From Helicobacter cetorum (GTDB taxonomy: Bacteria; Campylobacterota; Campylobacteria; Campylobacterales; UBA6016): DNA of 51,429 nt. The position numbers were made by a program, and so were the translations under genes. The notes under the pieces are model-generated. The model did no database searches. It saw only the letters and a program-made list of their open reading frames with translations, and was not told the origin of the DNA. Below, one piece after another: positions 1 through 7,562 of the stretch. The stretch is taken from NCBI GenBank assembly GCA_022729705.1, contig DZAX01000015.1, forward strand, positions 1 to 51,429. The letters run 5' to 3'. How positions within the stretch are numbered: position 1 is the stretch's first letter; every line of letters starts with the position of its first letter.

Positions 1-10
1 AAGTAACATA

Positions 11-62
11 TGTTAAAGGGAATAAGATTTTTTAGAATGTTGTCTTGACAATTTGTGGGATT
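11..62 (+). repeat. Left arm of 52-bp terminal inverted repeat
   Basis: These 52 bases recur as the reverse complement of 51378-51429 with one mismatch (position 56). They replace the continuation of the IS481 copy that starts at 345, so they are probably the edge of a second mobile element inserted into it. Only about 60 bases are visible before the window ends, so the element's family cannot be named. Confidence 0.85.
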
Positions 63-345
63 ATAAATTGTGTTTGGTCTTGAGCTTTTATCCTCTTGAT
101 AATCCCTGTTTCTCCACTTGGAAACACTTACGAACGTTTATGCTGTACATATTGGCTAATTCAACATTTGCTAAATCAGACTTTTGTATAATTTCTCTTA
201 CATGCTGGTTTGTACTGGCATTAGAGTGATAGATTTGACACATCTTTTAAATCCTTTATTTTGCAACTAAGATTTTACTTGATTGTTGTTTGTCTATTGC
301 TTGCATTTATGAAACTAGGCAACTATAACGTGGTGAAACTGGACA
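63..345 (-). mobile_element. Truncated IS481-family copy A (outer end plus transposase N-terminus)
   Basis: The reverse strand begins with TGTCCAGTTTCACC at 345, the outer IS end. A transposase start ATG lies at 243-241, and about 50 codons beginning MCQIYHSNAS run in frame to an early stop. The homologous reading then continues in the next frame (SKWRN...), so the gene is frameshifted. About 285 bases match copy B at 11335 with roughly a dozen differences, mostly transitions. Homology stops near 63, where the window-terminal repeat begins. Recognition as IS481 rests on the recalled N-terminal transposase pattern and on the TGT-type end. It is inactive as seen. Confidence 0.7.
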
Positions 346-362
346 AGTAAAGGAAAAATACT

Positions 363-575
363 GTGAGCGCAAGAGACAGCAACGGAACAGAGCTAAACGA
401 AGGAGACAGCGTAAGCGTCGTCAAAGACCTAAAAGTAAAGGGTGCAGCACTTACGATAAAGAGAGGAACAACCGTAAAAAATATTCGCCTTACATCAGAC
501 GATGAAGAGATAGAGGGCAAAGTGGACAAACACGGAACAATCGTACTAAAAACCTGTTTTTTAAAAAAGATATAA
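363..575 (+). CDS. PhnA-domain protein (stand-alone C-terminal domain of YjdM/PhnA)
   Basis: This 70-residue protein is almost entirely the PhnA domain: DSNGTELNEGDSV near residue 5, then a KDLKVKG segment, RGTTVKNIRL, and the ending TIVLKTCFLKK. Full-length YjdM proteins carry an N-terminal zinc ribbon, which is absent here. Stand-alone versions of about 70 residues exist in related bacteria, so it may be complete. The start is GTG at 363, preceded by AAAGGA. The IS481 end lies only 17 bases upstream, so the insertion may have removed a few codons or the original promoter. The molecular role of the domain is not established, and the link to phosphonate use is a historical name only. Confidence 0.75.
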   Translation: MSARDSNGTELNEGDSVSVVKDLKVKGAALTIKRGTTVKNIRLTSDDEEIEGKVDKHGTIVLKTCFLKKI

Positions 576-1024
576 AAAATTTAGTCTTGATGCGTAACAT
601 CTACTCTTTGCGACGGTAGCTTTGACCATGTAGTTATGGGTATTCGTTGCCGTTGCGTTTGTGTTTATTCTAAAGCCCATTTAAAAGCCTTTTATCGCTT
701 ATCACAAAAAATAGCGGCGTGATAAAATTTTTTCATGACATCTCAATTAATTCCTCGGCAATGACTCGCGCGACAGTCGCTCTTTTCTTATTATGTTCAA
801 CAGGTAAGCAAAGTTTAATTGAATCCTCTGATTAAAATGAATTTTCAAGAGCGACTAGTCGCAAGAGCCCTCACGCTGAAGACCTCATTTTGGGGCAATG
901 CTTCAAAATGTGAGAATTAATCAGAGGGTTCAATTTATAGAATTAGTAGCTATTGTTGACTTTTGTTTTTCTATTTAGTCTTGACAAATGAGGACAGATT
1001 AGTAAAGAATATCGCCCTCTCTTT
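576..1024. other. Intergenic region holding a structured repeat, no gene seen
   Basis: No convincing coding frame is visible between the PhnA-domain gene and the methyltransferase operon. The stretch contains the 817-935 inverted-repeat element described separately. The rest is AT-rich sequence with no recognised RNA gene. Confidence 0.6.
817..935 (+). repeat. Structured intergenic repeat A, copy 1, with 19-bp terminal inverted repeats
   Basis: The ends AATTGAATCCTCTGATTAA (817-835) and its complement at 917-935 pair with one mismatch. Inside are a short stem, GCGAC (851-855) with GTCGC (858-862), and a longer hairpin from CTCATTTTG at 884 to TGTGAG at 914. The core recurs at 21909-21985, where the short stem is GCGGC/GCCGC, so an A-U pair has become G-C. 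This looks like a small non-autonomous element or an RNA-structured repeat. No transposase is linked to it. Confidence 0.65.
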
Positions 1025-2089
1025 TTATGTTCCTGTCTTCATATACTGTTGCACCACAAAACCGCCATCACCTTTGTGCTTATCTTCCTTAAACTCTGGC
1101 TTCTTGGCTTGTGCTAGAGCTTCGATGATGCTCTTAGCCATATAGTATCCAAGAGATGGGGGCACAGCATTGCCGACCATTTTATATCCGGCGGTTAGAT
1201 TGCTATAGTAAAATTTATGCGCATCGGGAAATGTTTGGATTCTTGCGCACTCCCTTATGCTGAGTCTCCTATAAAGGTGTTCGCTTCCTTTTACAAAAAT
1301 TCTTTTGTTTTGTTCCACAAACTCCATTTTTGGAGCTTGCGGATGAATAGGAGCGTGCCGCCCTCCCGCTTGGATAGTAAAAGATGGCTCATCCCAGCCT
1401 CTCACACGATTACGCGACATAAAAATAGTGGAAAAACCGCCTATCATATATTCGTGATTGTCAATACCACAAGCACTTGCATTGGTATAATTTTTATCTT
1501 TTGCGGCAAGCGCATTGTCTTTCAAATCCCAAATCGCATCTTTTAAAAATCTTTTTGTCAAAAAAGCTTCCGGAAACTTAAAGGTAATATTCAAATCTTT
1601 TCTAAACCCAACAAAAAATACCCTCTGCCTGTCTTGTGGTACTTCGTAATCATGCGCATTGAGAAGCCTAAGGAATAGATTATATCCGCTCTCTATAAAG
1701 TGATTTTTGATGTTTTCTAGCGCGTCGCCATGACGACCCGCCAGCATTCCGGATACATTTTCCGCTAAGAAAAATAGAGGCTTTTTGTCTCGCAACACCC
1801 GTATAAATTCAAAAAATAGTTGCCCCCTATGATCTTCAATCCCCCGCAACGCCCCAGCCTCGCTCCAACTCTGACACGGCGGCCCGCCTATCAGTCCGAT
1901 AGCTTCTGGGATTTCGATTGAGGGGATTTTGACAATACTTCTCCTGTCTAGCTTTGTATTTGGGAAATTATTTTCAAAAGTTTCCCAGATTTCTTTGTCG
2001 TATTCGTTTGCCCAGATGGTTTTGAATCCGGCTTTTTTAAAGCCTAAATCTAAGCCGCCTGCACCGCTGAAGAGGGAGAGGATGTTCAT
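1025..2089 (-). CDS. DNA (cytosine-5-)-methyltransferase, HaeIII-like (predicted GGCC)
   Basis: A 354-residue C5-cytosine methyltransferase that should transfer a methyl group from S-adenosylmethionine to a cytosine in duplex DNA. Motifs appear in the usual order: [11 protein letters not shown] near residue 7 (SAM binding), GGPPCQSWS with the catalytic Cys at about 72, AENV (motif VI), QDRQRVF (motif VIII) and GNAVPP near the C terminus. The region after motif VIII, with [15 protein letters not shown] and HPQAP, closely resembles what I remember of M.HaeIII, hence predicted GGCC. ATG at 2089 is preferred; an in-frame TTG at 2098 lies next to the stop of the upstream gene. It follows the methyltransferase-endonuclease fusion by 9 bases and was probably co-transcribed with it. 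No HaeIII endonuclease is visible. Confidence 0.88.
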   Translation of the reverse strand: MNILSLFSGAGGLDLGFKKAGFKTIWANEYDKEIWETFENNFPNTKLDRRSIVKIPSIEIPEAIGLIGGPPCQSWSEAGALRGIEDHRGQLFFEFIRVLRDKKPLFFLAENVSGMLAGRHGDALENIKNHFIESGYNLFLRLLNAHDYEVPQDRQRVFFVGFRKDLNITFKFPEAFLTKRFLKDAIWDLKDNALAAKDKNYTNASACGIDNHEYMIGGFSTIFMSRNRVRGWDEPSFTIQAGGRHAPIHPQAPKMEFVEQNKRIFVKGSEHLYRRLSIRECARIQTFPDAHKFYYSNLTAGYKMVGNAVPPSLGYYMAKSIIEALAQAKKPEFKEDKHKGDGGFVVQQYMKTGT

Positions 2090-2098
2090 TGAAAACAA

Positions 2099-3916
2099 CT
2101 AAATATCAAAATTACCAAAACCTTCATATTTTGAAAAAGAGAGTAAATACAAACTTTTTAAGATATTTGGTGAAATTTTTTGAAGTTCTTCAAAAACACT
2201 ATTTTGCATAATTTCATCTTCCAAAGTGGTAAGAATATCATCAATAACAAGAGGTAATTTTTCACAAAGTTGTTTAAAAGCTTGTTTTTCACCTGTGACA
2301 ATTTCATAAAACGTGTCAATGGAAATACGCCGTATTCTTTCATCCGATATTTGTTCGTTATCAAGAGAAATAGTCCATCGTATATTTTGACTATTTTTTG
2401 CAATCACTTCCACCAAAAAACATTGAGCATTTGGATCTATATTTATTTTATGTTGCATTCTCATATAAGTTTTTTGAGATGAGGAAGAATTCATTGTATT
2501 GTGCTTATTTTTCATCTCAACAAAAATTTTCAACTCCTCATTGACAATATCAAAGCCCTCTTTTGGAACACTCCATCTATTGCCAAAATATTTAAAAATA
2601 TTTTGATGAAAATATCCTATATGATTTGTATTTGATTTATCAATTTGACGCATGATTTCATCATTTATCAGCGATGGCAAATCTTTTTTATAAACCTTAG
2701 AATCAAATGTCAATTTGATTGGGTCTATTAAATTTTTGTTAAACTCTTTTAAATCAATCTTAAATCTATACTTTAAAACACTCTCTTTTACATGATTGAA
2801 TAGATTTTGATTAGAAATGAAATTTAAATTGTAATTATTCATCGTTTTTTCCTTTTTTCCTTGCAGGTAATTTTTGATTGATAATCCTATATGATACGCT
2901 AGATTTACAGGAACTGCATTGCCGATTTGCTTATATTGCTCCGCCATTCCTCCCACAAATTCCCAATCATCAGGAAAACTTTGAATTCTTGCATTTTCTC
3001 TAACGCTAAAGGGACGAAGTTCATCAGGGTGGCATCTATCGGTTTGTTTTTGAGCAGGAGTACACAAAACGGTAAGTCCTGCTTCATTCCATGACATTTT
3101 TCGAGCTATGCCAGTTTTTCCGCCACCCAAATGATAGCTTCCTCCTAAATATTCTTTGGCAATGTCATTGGGCAAATCTCTCCAGCAACCACCTTGAGAA
3201 ATAAGTGCAAAAATCTCTTTTTTCTTATCGCTATAAGTCGCACAAAGTGATTTTGGTACATCTTGTAAAATATCTTTCAAAGTTAATTTTTTATCTAAGG
3301 GTTGTGGAAAAGTATAATCAAATCCAATTTGTTCTTGTATATCATTTCGCACACCGATAATAGCCACTCTTTCTCGTTTCTGTGCAACATCATAATTAAC
3401 TGAACTTAAAACTTGATAATAAACTTTATAACCAACTTCTTCAAAAACACCTATCATGGTTTGGAGTGTTCGACCGTTATCGTGACTCACTAAGCCTTTT
3501 ACATTTTCAGCTAAAAACATTTTAGGTTTTAACTCTTTTAAAATTTCAGCATAGCTATAAAAAAGCGTCCCTCTTGTATCTTCAAGCCCTAACTTTTTAC
3601 CAGCATAGCTAAATGCTTGGCAAGGGTAGCCGCCTGAAAGTAAATCAATTTCACCATCAAAATTTAAATATTTTTTAATACTATCATCAGCTATTTTTGC
3701 AACATCTGCTTCTAAAACATTCCAATGGGGTCTATTCTTCCTTAAAGTTTCACAAGCCCATTTATTGTTTTCAAGGGTGAGTTTTGTATCAAATCCAGCC
3801 TTTTCAAGTCCAAGTGCTAAACCACCTGCACCTGCAAAAAGTTCAACAACGGAAAAATTATACTTTGCAGTTGATTGTTTTAAGTGATTTAATTCTGTTT
3901 TGATACTATCAGTCAT
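2099..3916 (-). CDS. Fused cytosine-5 methyltransferase and Eco47II/Sau96I-like restriction endonuclease (predicted GGNCC)
   Basis: One uninterrupted 605-codon frame carries both halves of a type II restriction-modification system. Residues 1 to about 350 are a C5-methyltransferase with VELFAGAGGLALG near 24, GGYPCQAFS with catalytic Cys 99, AENVKG, QKRERV and GNAVPVN. Residues 359-605 match my memory of the Eco47II/Sau96I endonuclease family (SNTNHIGYFHQNIFKY; NKHNTMNSSSSQKTY), with a likely PD-(D/E)xK site around GFDIVNEE...VEMK near residue 465. The join contains a strong ribosome-binding site (AAGGAAAA) just before an in-frame ATG at 2842. The endonuclease could therefore also be made separately as 247 residues. 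The M and R genes were probably once separate and the intervening stop was lost. Confidence 0.85.
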   Translation of the reverse strand: MTDSIKTELNHLKQSTAKYNFSVVELFAGAGGLALGLEKAGFDTKLTLENNKWACETLRKNRPHWNVLEADVAKIADDSIKKYLNFDGEIDLLSGGYPCQAFSYAGKKLGLEDTRGTLFYSYAEILKELKPKMFLAENVKGLVSHDNGRTLQTMIGVFEEVGYKVYYQVLSSVNYDVAQKRERVAIIGVRNDIQEQIGFDYTFPQPLDKKLTLKDILQDVPKSLCATYSDKKKEIFALISQGGCWRDLPNDIAKEYLGGSYHLGGGKTGIARKMSWNEAGLTVLCTPAQKQTDRCHPDELRPFSVRENARIQSFPDDWEFVGGMAEQYKQIGNAVPVNLAYHIGLSIKNYLQGKKEKTMNNYNLNFISNQNLFNHVKESVLKYRFKIDLKEFNKNLIDPIKLTFDSKVYKKDLPSLINDEIMRQIDKSNTNHIGYFHQNIFKYFGNRWSVPKEGFDIVNEELKIFVEMKNKHNTMNSSSSQKTYMRMQHKINIDPNAQCFLVEVIAKNSQNIRWTISLDNEQISDERIRRISIDTFYEIVTGEKQAFKQLCEKLPLVIDDILTTLEDEIMQNSVFEELQKISPNILKSLYLLSFSKYEGFGNFDI

Positions 3917-4220
3917 TTAGAAAAAAACTTTGCTTGGATCAAATTTAACATAATACTTCCTAATTATGAGATGATTTGAGAATAAAAAAATTCGTATAGC
4001 ACATAGTTAACGCTACTGGATGCAACCCTTTGGGCTACTGCTAGATTGCCATAGTAACAAAAGAGGGGTAGGTATCATTACAGGAATATTTCTTATTTTT
4101 TTCTCAAAAGTATAGGTGCTTGGTATCTTTAGTATATTAGTACAACAAAACTCAAATAAATCGAAAAACCACAACGATCTACGCCCATAATCTAGCGTGT
4201 TAGAGTGTTTTGATTTTATT
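3917..4220. other. Intergenic region, no gene seen
   Basis: AT-rich stretch between the start of the restriction-modification operon and the end of the radical SAM gene, both on the reverse strand. It should contain the promoter of the methyltransferase genes, but no convincing -35/-10 pair stood out. No RNA gene or repeat shared with other parts of the window was recognised. Confidence 0.5.
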
Positions 4221-5669
4221 CTATTTCAATTTTTCGATGATAATCGTCGGCAACCCTTTGCCTTTAAAGCTTTGCGTATCATCGGCTATCATTTGTGCTA
4301 CTCTTTTTTCTTCATGCCCAAGCTCTTTGGTTAGATACAAAAACAGTAGCTCGCAAACTCTCGCAAACGATATTTGATAAGTCGATAACGTCTCTTTGTA
4401 CACCCAATCCGAAAAAGCCAAAAAAGAGCCAAACATATCGCCGCCCTCCCCCATAAGAGCGAGAACGCCGCCAAATCTGCCGCTATTGTGCGTCATATCC
4501 CAAAACCTCGCAAAACGCTTCATCCGTTGTATCTCGCCAAACGTCACAGAGCCTGTTTGTAATACGTCATAAGGCGGCTTGTCTGAATATATCATCTTGT
4601 GTTTTTCATCATGTCTCCCCATCGTCGTACCGGAGAGTTTTTTGAGGATTCCTATCTGTATCTTTGAGCGACTCAAAGCCAAAAGAGCGTTTAACCCCTC
4701 GCCAAAACTTCTCAAATCCTCTTCGGGAAGCCCTACTATGAGGTCTAGGTGTAGATGAGCGTTTGTGTTGTTCTCCAAAAAGCTTACATTTTCTTTGATT
4801 TTTTCAAAATCTATTTTGCGGTTTATGTTTTTGGCGACTATTTGGTTTAGCGTCTGAATACCAATCTCTAGCTGAAGCATATGCGGTGCAAAAGCCGCTA
4901 TCTTCTCCTTTAAAGCGGGTGGAAAAACCTCTGGTATAACCTCAAAATGCACGCTAAAAGGCGGCTCTTTGGCGGCAAAAAAATCCAGTAGTTTTGAGGC
5001 TTTGGCGATATTGAGATTAAAAGTGCGGTCTACAAACTTAAACGTTCTAGCGCCCCGCACCCAAAGCGCTTGAAGCTCTCCAAGTAACGCCTCATCGTCA
5101 AAATATCGCACTCTCTTATCAAGCGAGGAGAGACAAAACTCACACTCAAACGGACATCCGCGCGAACTCTCCACATAGAGGTATCTATGCGCCAAATCCT
5201 CGTCGGTGTAGTAGCGATATGGCGAAACTATTTTGGATAAATCCACCGGAGCGGCTTTTATGAGCTTTTCTCTTGGACGTTCACCCGCAAGCGTCTTTTC
5301 GCACAGAGTGGCAAACGCCTCTTCGCCTTCGCCTGATATGACATAATCCGCCGCCGAAAAATCGATGCGATGAGGCGTATAGCTAGCCTCCGGACCGCCC
5401 AAAACTACTATTGTCTGCGGCGATACTTTTTTGATAATAGAGATTAGCTCTTTTACGTCCAAGGCGTTCCAGATATATGCGCCAATACCGACTACAAGCG
5501 GCGAATAAGCCAAAATGCTCTCGGCTACTCTCTGCATATCTTCATTGATGACAAATTCGCATACAACAGCGTCGTCTTTGAGTGCGCCTAAGTTGGCGTA
5601 TAGATAACGAAGAGCCAAAGAGGTGTGGGTATATCTAGCGTTTAGCGTCGTTAGGACGATTTTCTTCAA
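4221..5669 (-). CDS. B12-binding domain/radical SAM protein, DUF4080 type
   Basis: A 482-residue protein. The N-terminal 130 or so residues form a cobalamin-binding-like Rossmann domain (VLTTLNARYTHTSLALRYLY; VVLGGPEASY). A radical SAM core follows, with CPFECEFC (CxxxCxxC, near residues 171-178) that should hold a [4Fe-4S] cluster and cleave S-adenosylmethionine. The segment LDLIVGLPEEDLRSF is typical of the core. The C-terminal region fits the DUF4080 extension of this family. The classic B12-binding DxHxxG motif is not evident, so cobalamin binding is uncertain. The substrate is unknown. The stop overlaps the start of the next reverse-strand product by four bases, suggesting translational coupling with the small membrane protein upstream. 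Confidence 0.85.
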   Translation of the reverse strand: MKKIVLTTLNARYTHTSLALRYLYANLGALKDDAVVCEFVINEDMQRVAESILAYSPLVVGIGAYIWNALDVKELISIIKKVSPQTIVVLGGPEASYTPHRIDFSAADYVISGEGEEAFATLCEKTLAGERPREKLIKAAPVDLSKIVSPYRYYTDEDLAHRYLYVESSRGCPFECEFCLSSLDKRVRYFDDEALLGELQALWVRGARTFKFVDRTFNLNIAKASKLLDFFAAKEPPFSVHFEVIPEVFPPALKEKIAAFAPHMLQLEIGIQTLNQIVAKNINRKIDFEKIKENVSFLENNTNAHLHLDLIVGLPEEDLRSFGEGLNALLALSRSKIQIGILKKLSGTTMGRHDEKHKMIYSDKPPYDVLQTGSVTFGEIQRMKRFARFWDMTHNSGRFGGVLALMGEGGDMFGSFLAFSDWVYKETLSTYQISFARVCELLFLYLTKELGHEEKRVAQMIADDTQSFKGKGLPTIIIEKLK

Positions 5670-5917
5670 GACGACTCATTGGGCGGTTTTTTTGTGCTTT
5701 TGCCGACAAACGGGTAGATAATAGCGCCCACAAAAGGGATAAATATAAGCACGGCTATCCAAATAAACTTGACGGCGGAGTCTTTGAAGTCGCTTTTGAT
5801 GACGTCTACAATAGCCCATATCCACACGATGCAAAGAGCGACGCAAAGAAACGCCAATAAGAGTGCGGATCCCACCATAAAAGATACCCCATCGGCTGTC
5901 GCCATATCCTCCGTCAT
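5666..5917 (-). CDS. Small membrane protein with PLDc_N-type domain
   Basis: An 83-residue protein with two hydrophobic segments (about 12-36 and 50-71). The second half, WAIVDVIKSDFKDS followed by FIWIAVLIFIPFVGAIIY, matches the PLDc_N pattern seen at the N terminus of cardiolipin synthases and as stand-alone small membrane proteins. It has no phospholipase catalytic motif. Its start overlaps the stop of the upstream lipoprotein gene and its stop overlaps the radical SAM gene, so the three probably form one reverse-strand operon. A role in the membrane is inferred only. Confidence 0.75.
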   Translation of the reverse strand: MTEDMATADGVSFMVGSALLLAFLCVALCIVWIWAIVDVIKSDFKDSAVKFIWIAVLIFIPFVGAIIYPFVGKSTKKPPNESS

Positions 5918-6372
5918 TTTATTGCGCCGTTTAGAAACATCGAACCATCAAGCGATTGAAGCGGACCAAGAGGGTTTACTTGTACTTTATTGGCGGCGAT
6001 ACTGGGCTTACCGCCCGCTAGCTTGTAGACTACAATATCGTTTTTTACGATGATTAACCCGTTAAACTCCCACCCTTTTTGCTCAACGCTTCTTTTGAAG
6101 TTAAAAATATCCAAAAAGGCGTTGCCGTATCGCTTGCTTTCCATCTTTACTATATCTATTTCAAGTCCGTAGCATGAGTTTTTGCTGGTTAAACACTCTT
6201 TTACACCGATAGGCAGAGCGTCCACACTATCAAACGATTTTGCCGCATCCTCATAATTGTCCCAAAGTGAACGGCTAGTCTCGCTCCCCCGCGGCAAAAG
6301 CCCTGCACACCCGCCAAACAGAGCCGCAAAAACAATAATAAAAAACAGTGAAAACAGCTTCTTTGTACACAT
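5914..6372 (-). CDS. Putative lipoprotein, function unknown
   Basis: A 152-residue protein with a short basic N terminus, a hydrophobic stretch and a lipobox (LFGGC, Cys near residue 22), so it should be lipid-anchored after signal peptidase II cleavage. The mature part resembles small lipoproteins with a WDNYEDAAKSFDSV-type opening; no enzyme motif was seen. ATG at 6372 is preferred to the preceding in-frame TTG at 6375. It lies divergent from arsC across a 143-bp gap and heads the operon containing the PLDc_N-type protein and the radical SAM enzyme. Confidence 0.7.
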   Translation of the reverse strand: MCTKKLFSLFFIIVFAALFGGCAGLLPRGSETSRSLWDNYEDAAKSFDSVDALPIGVKECLTSKNSCYGLEIDIVKMESKRYGNAFLDIFNFKRSVEQKGWEFNGLIIVKNDIVVYKLAGGKPSIAANKVQVNPLGPLQSLDGSMFLNGAIK

Positions 6373-6482
6373 CAACTCTTACTTCTTTTTTTAATTTAGT
6401 AGTTGCAAAAATTATACCATAATTTGATGGCTCAATTATATTAATTGTCGCCAAAGCGTAAAAATAGAAAGCTAATATCAAT

Positions 6483-6502
6483 ATATCAAGATTTTGTGAT
6501 AT
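6483..6502 (+). promoter_or_regulatory. Candidate ArsR operator upstream of arsC
   Basis: A perfect inverted repeat, ATATCA-N8-TGATAT, sits 14 bases before the arsC start and overlaps the expected promoter/leader. An ArsR gene lies in the same operon, and autoregulated operators of this dyad kind are usual for that family. The assignment is inference from position and symmetry. Confidence 0.45.
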
Positions 6503-6515
6503 AAGGAAGCTATAT

Positions 6516-6980
6516 ATGAAAATCAAAAAAAGAGTTTTGTTTGTATGTATTCACAACAGCGCTAGAAGCCAAATGGCGGAAGCTTTCCTTAACGGGCTTG
6601 GAGGCGACGATTACGAAGCCCAAAGCGCTGGATTTGAGCCGGGAGTCTTAAATCCACTAGTCGTTGAATCAATGGGCGAACTAGGTTATGACTTGTCAAA
6701 CGCCAAAACAAAATCTGTTTTTGATTTTTTCAAAGACGGCAAAAGATATAACTATGTCATCACTGTATGCGATGAGATGACGGCGCAGAAATGCCCGATA
6801 TTTCCGGGCGTAACACATAGAATCCACTGGAGTGTCGAAGATCCGGCAAGCCTTGGCGGAAGTAAAGAAAAAAAGCTCGCAAGAGTCGCCGTCATAAGAG
6901 ATAGCGTCAAAAGAAAAGTTGAAAAACTAATAGCCGGTATTGAAAGTAACGAAATTTTAGAGAATGCACCAAAGGAGTAA
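6516..6980 (+). CDS. arsC: Arsenate reductase, low-molecular-weight phosphatase/thioredoxin-coupled type
   Basis: A 154-residue enzyme of the LMW protein tyrosine phosphatase fold that reduces arsenate to arsenite in the cytoplasm. The P-loop CIHNSARS (Cys 11 to Ser 18) is the anion-binding and catalytic loop. Cys 85 and Cys 93 (CDEMTAQKC) match the two further cysteines of the thioredoxin-coupled mechanism, and DPASLGG is the expected C-terminal segment. A ribosome-binding AAGGAAG precedes the ATG. arsR follows two bases after the stop, so the two are co-transcribed. The arsenite exporter gene is 0.8 kb downstream on the same strand. Confidence 0.92.
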   Translation: MKIKKRVLFVCIHNSARSQMAEAFLNGLGGDDYEAQSAGFEPGVLNPLVVESMGELGYDLSNAKTKSVFDFFKDGKRYNYVITVCDEMTAQKCPIFPGVTHRIHWSVEDPASLGGSKEKKLARVAVIRDSVKRKVEKLIAGIESNEILENAPKE

Positions 6981-6981
6981 G

Positions 6982-7287
6982 ATGGATGAGTTTTTGAAGT
7001 GTATGAGGGCGGCAAATGATGAAACAAGGGTAAAAATCCTAAAATTTCTCATAATACACGGCAAAAGTTGCGTATGCGAACTTGAGATCTCTTTGGAGAT
7101 GATACAATCGAGACTCTCAAGGCATTTGAAAATACTAAAAGAGAGCGGATTTTTGGGGGTTGAGCGGCTTGGATCTTACGCATATTACTACTTAGCTCCA
7201 AAAAGCGTCCTACATGAAATATTGCTAAAAGAGATAGACTCTATGACCCTCGCGCTTGCCGAAAAGCAAACAGTCTGCGCAAGTTGA
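6982..7287 (+). CDS. arsR: ArsR-family metalloregulator
   Basis: A 101-residue winged-helix repressor. The metalloid-binding signature SCVCEL (Cys 30 and Cys 32) precedes the DNA-recognition helix region SLEMIQSRLSRHLKILKESG, and the wing VERLGSYAYYYL follows. ATG at 6982 is chosen because AAAGGAG ends six bases before it; an in-frame ATG at 6964 would lie inside arsC. It is expected to dissociate from DNA on binding As(III) and so induce the operon. The order arsC then arsR is less common than arsR first. Confidence 0.9.
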   Translation: MDEFLKCMRAANDETRVKILKFLIIHGKSCVCELEISLEMIQSRLSRHLKILKESGFLGVERLGSYAYYYLAPKSVLHEILLKEIDSMTLALAEKQTVCAS

Positions 7288-7379
7288 AAAATTAACGCCT
7301 CTTTGCATTTTTATCCCAAGTTTTGACTATTTTGTTTTCAGCTTGTGTGATATAATTTTAGCAGTTTTAAGGAGCCATC

Positions 7380-7556
7380 ATGCGCGCGCTAACACTAAAG
7401 ATAGACGATTCTATATATTCAAATTTTTTACATTTTTTGGAGCTTTTGCCAAAAGATAAAGCAGAGGTCATCGAAGATGAAATTTTTTACAACCCAAACG
7501 ATGAGACAAGAACAGCAATGTTAGAGATAAGAGACGGCAAAAATCTTACGACATAA
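7380..7556 (+). CDS. Small antitoxin-like protein, no toxin partner seen
   Basis: A 58-codon frame, preceded by AAGGAG at a good distance. The protein opens MRALTLKIDDSIYSNFL, contains LLPKDKAEVIEDEIFYN, and ends DGKNLTT. This resembles the small antitoxin-like proteins found beside RelE/ParE-type toxins, whose N-terminal strand reads LKIDDSIY and whose middle reads LPKDK. No toxin frame follows; a structured repeat begins immediately downstream. It may be an orphan antitoxin, or it may act on a partner elsewhere. Product assignment is tentative, but the coding call is supported by the ribosome-binding site and composition. Confidence 0.65.
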   Translation: MRALTLKIDDSIYSNFLHFLELLPKDKAEVIEDEIFYNPNDETRTAMLEIRDGKNLTT

Positions 7557-7562
7557 GATTTG

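Noticed and set aside
3980-4220. Possible repeat or small RNA between the restriction and radical SAM genes
   Set aside because: A few short complementary words occur (around CCCTTTGGGCT), but no second copy, promoter or stable multi-stem structure was found.
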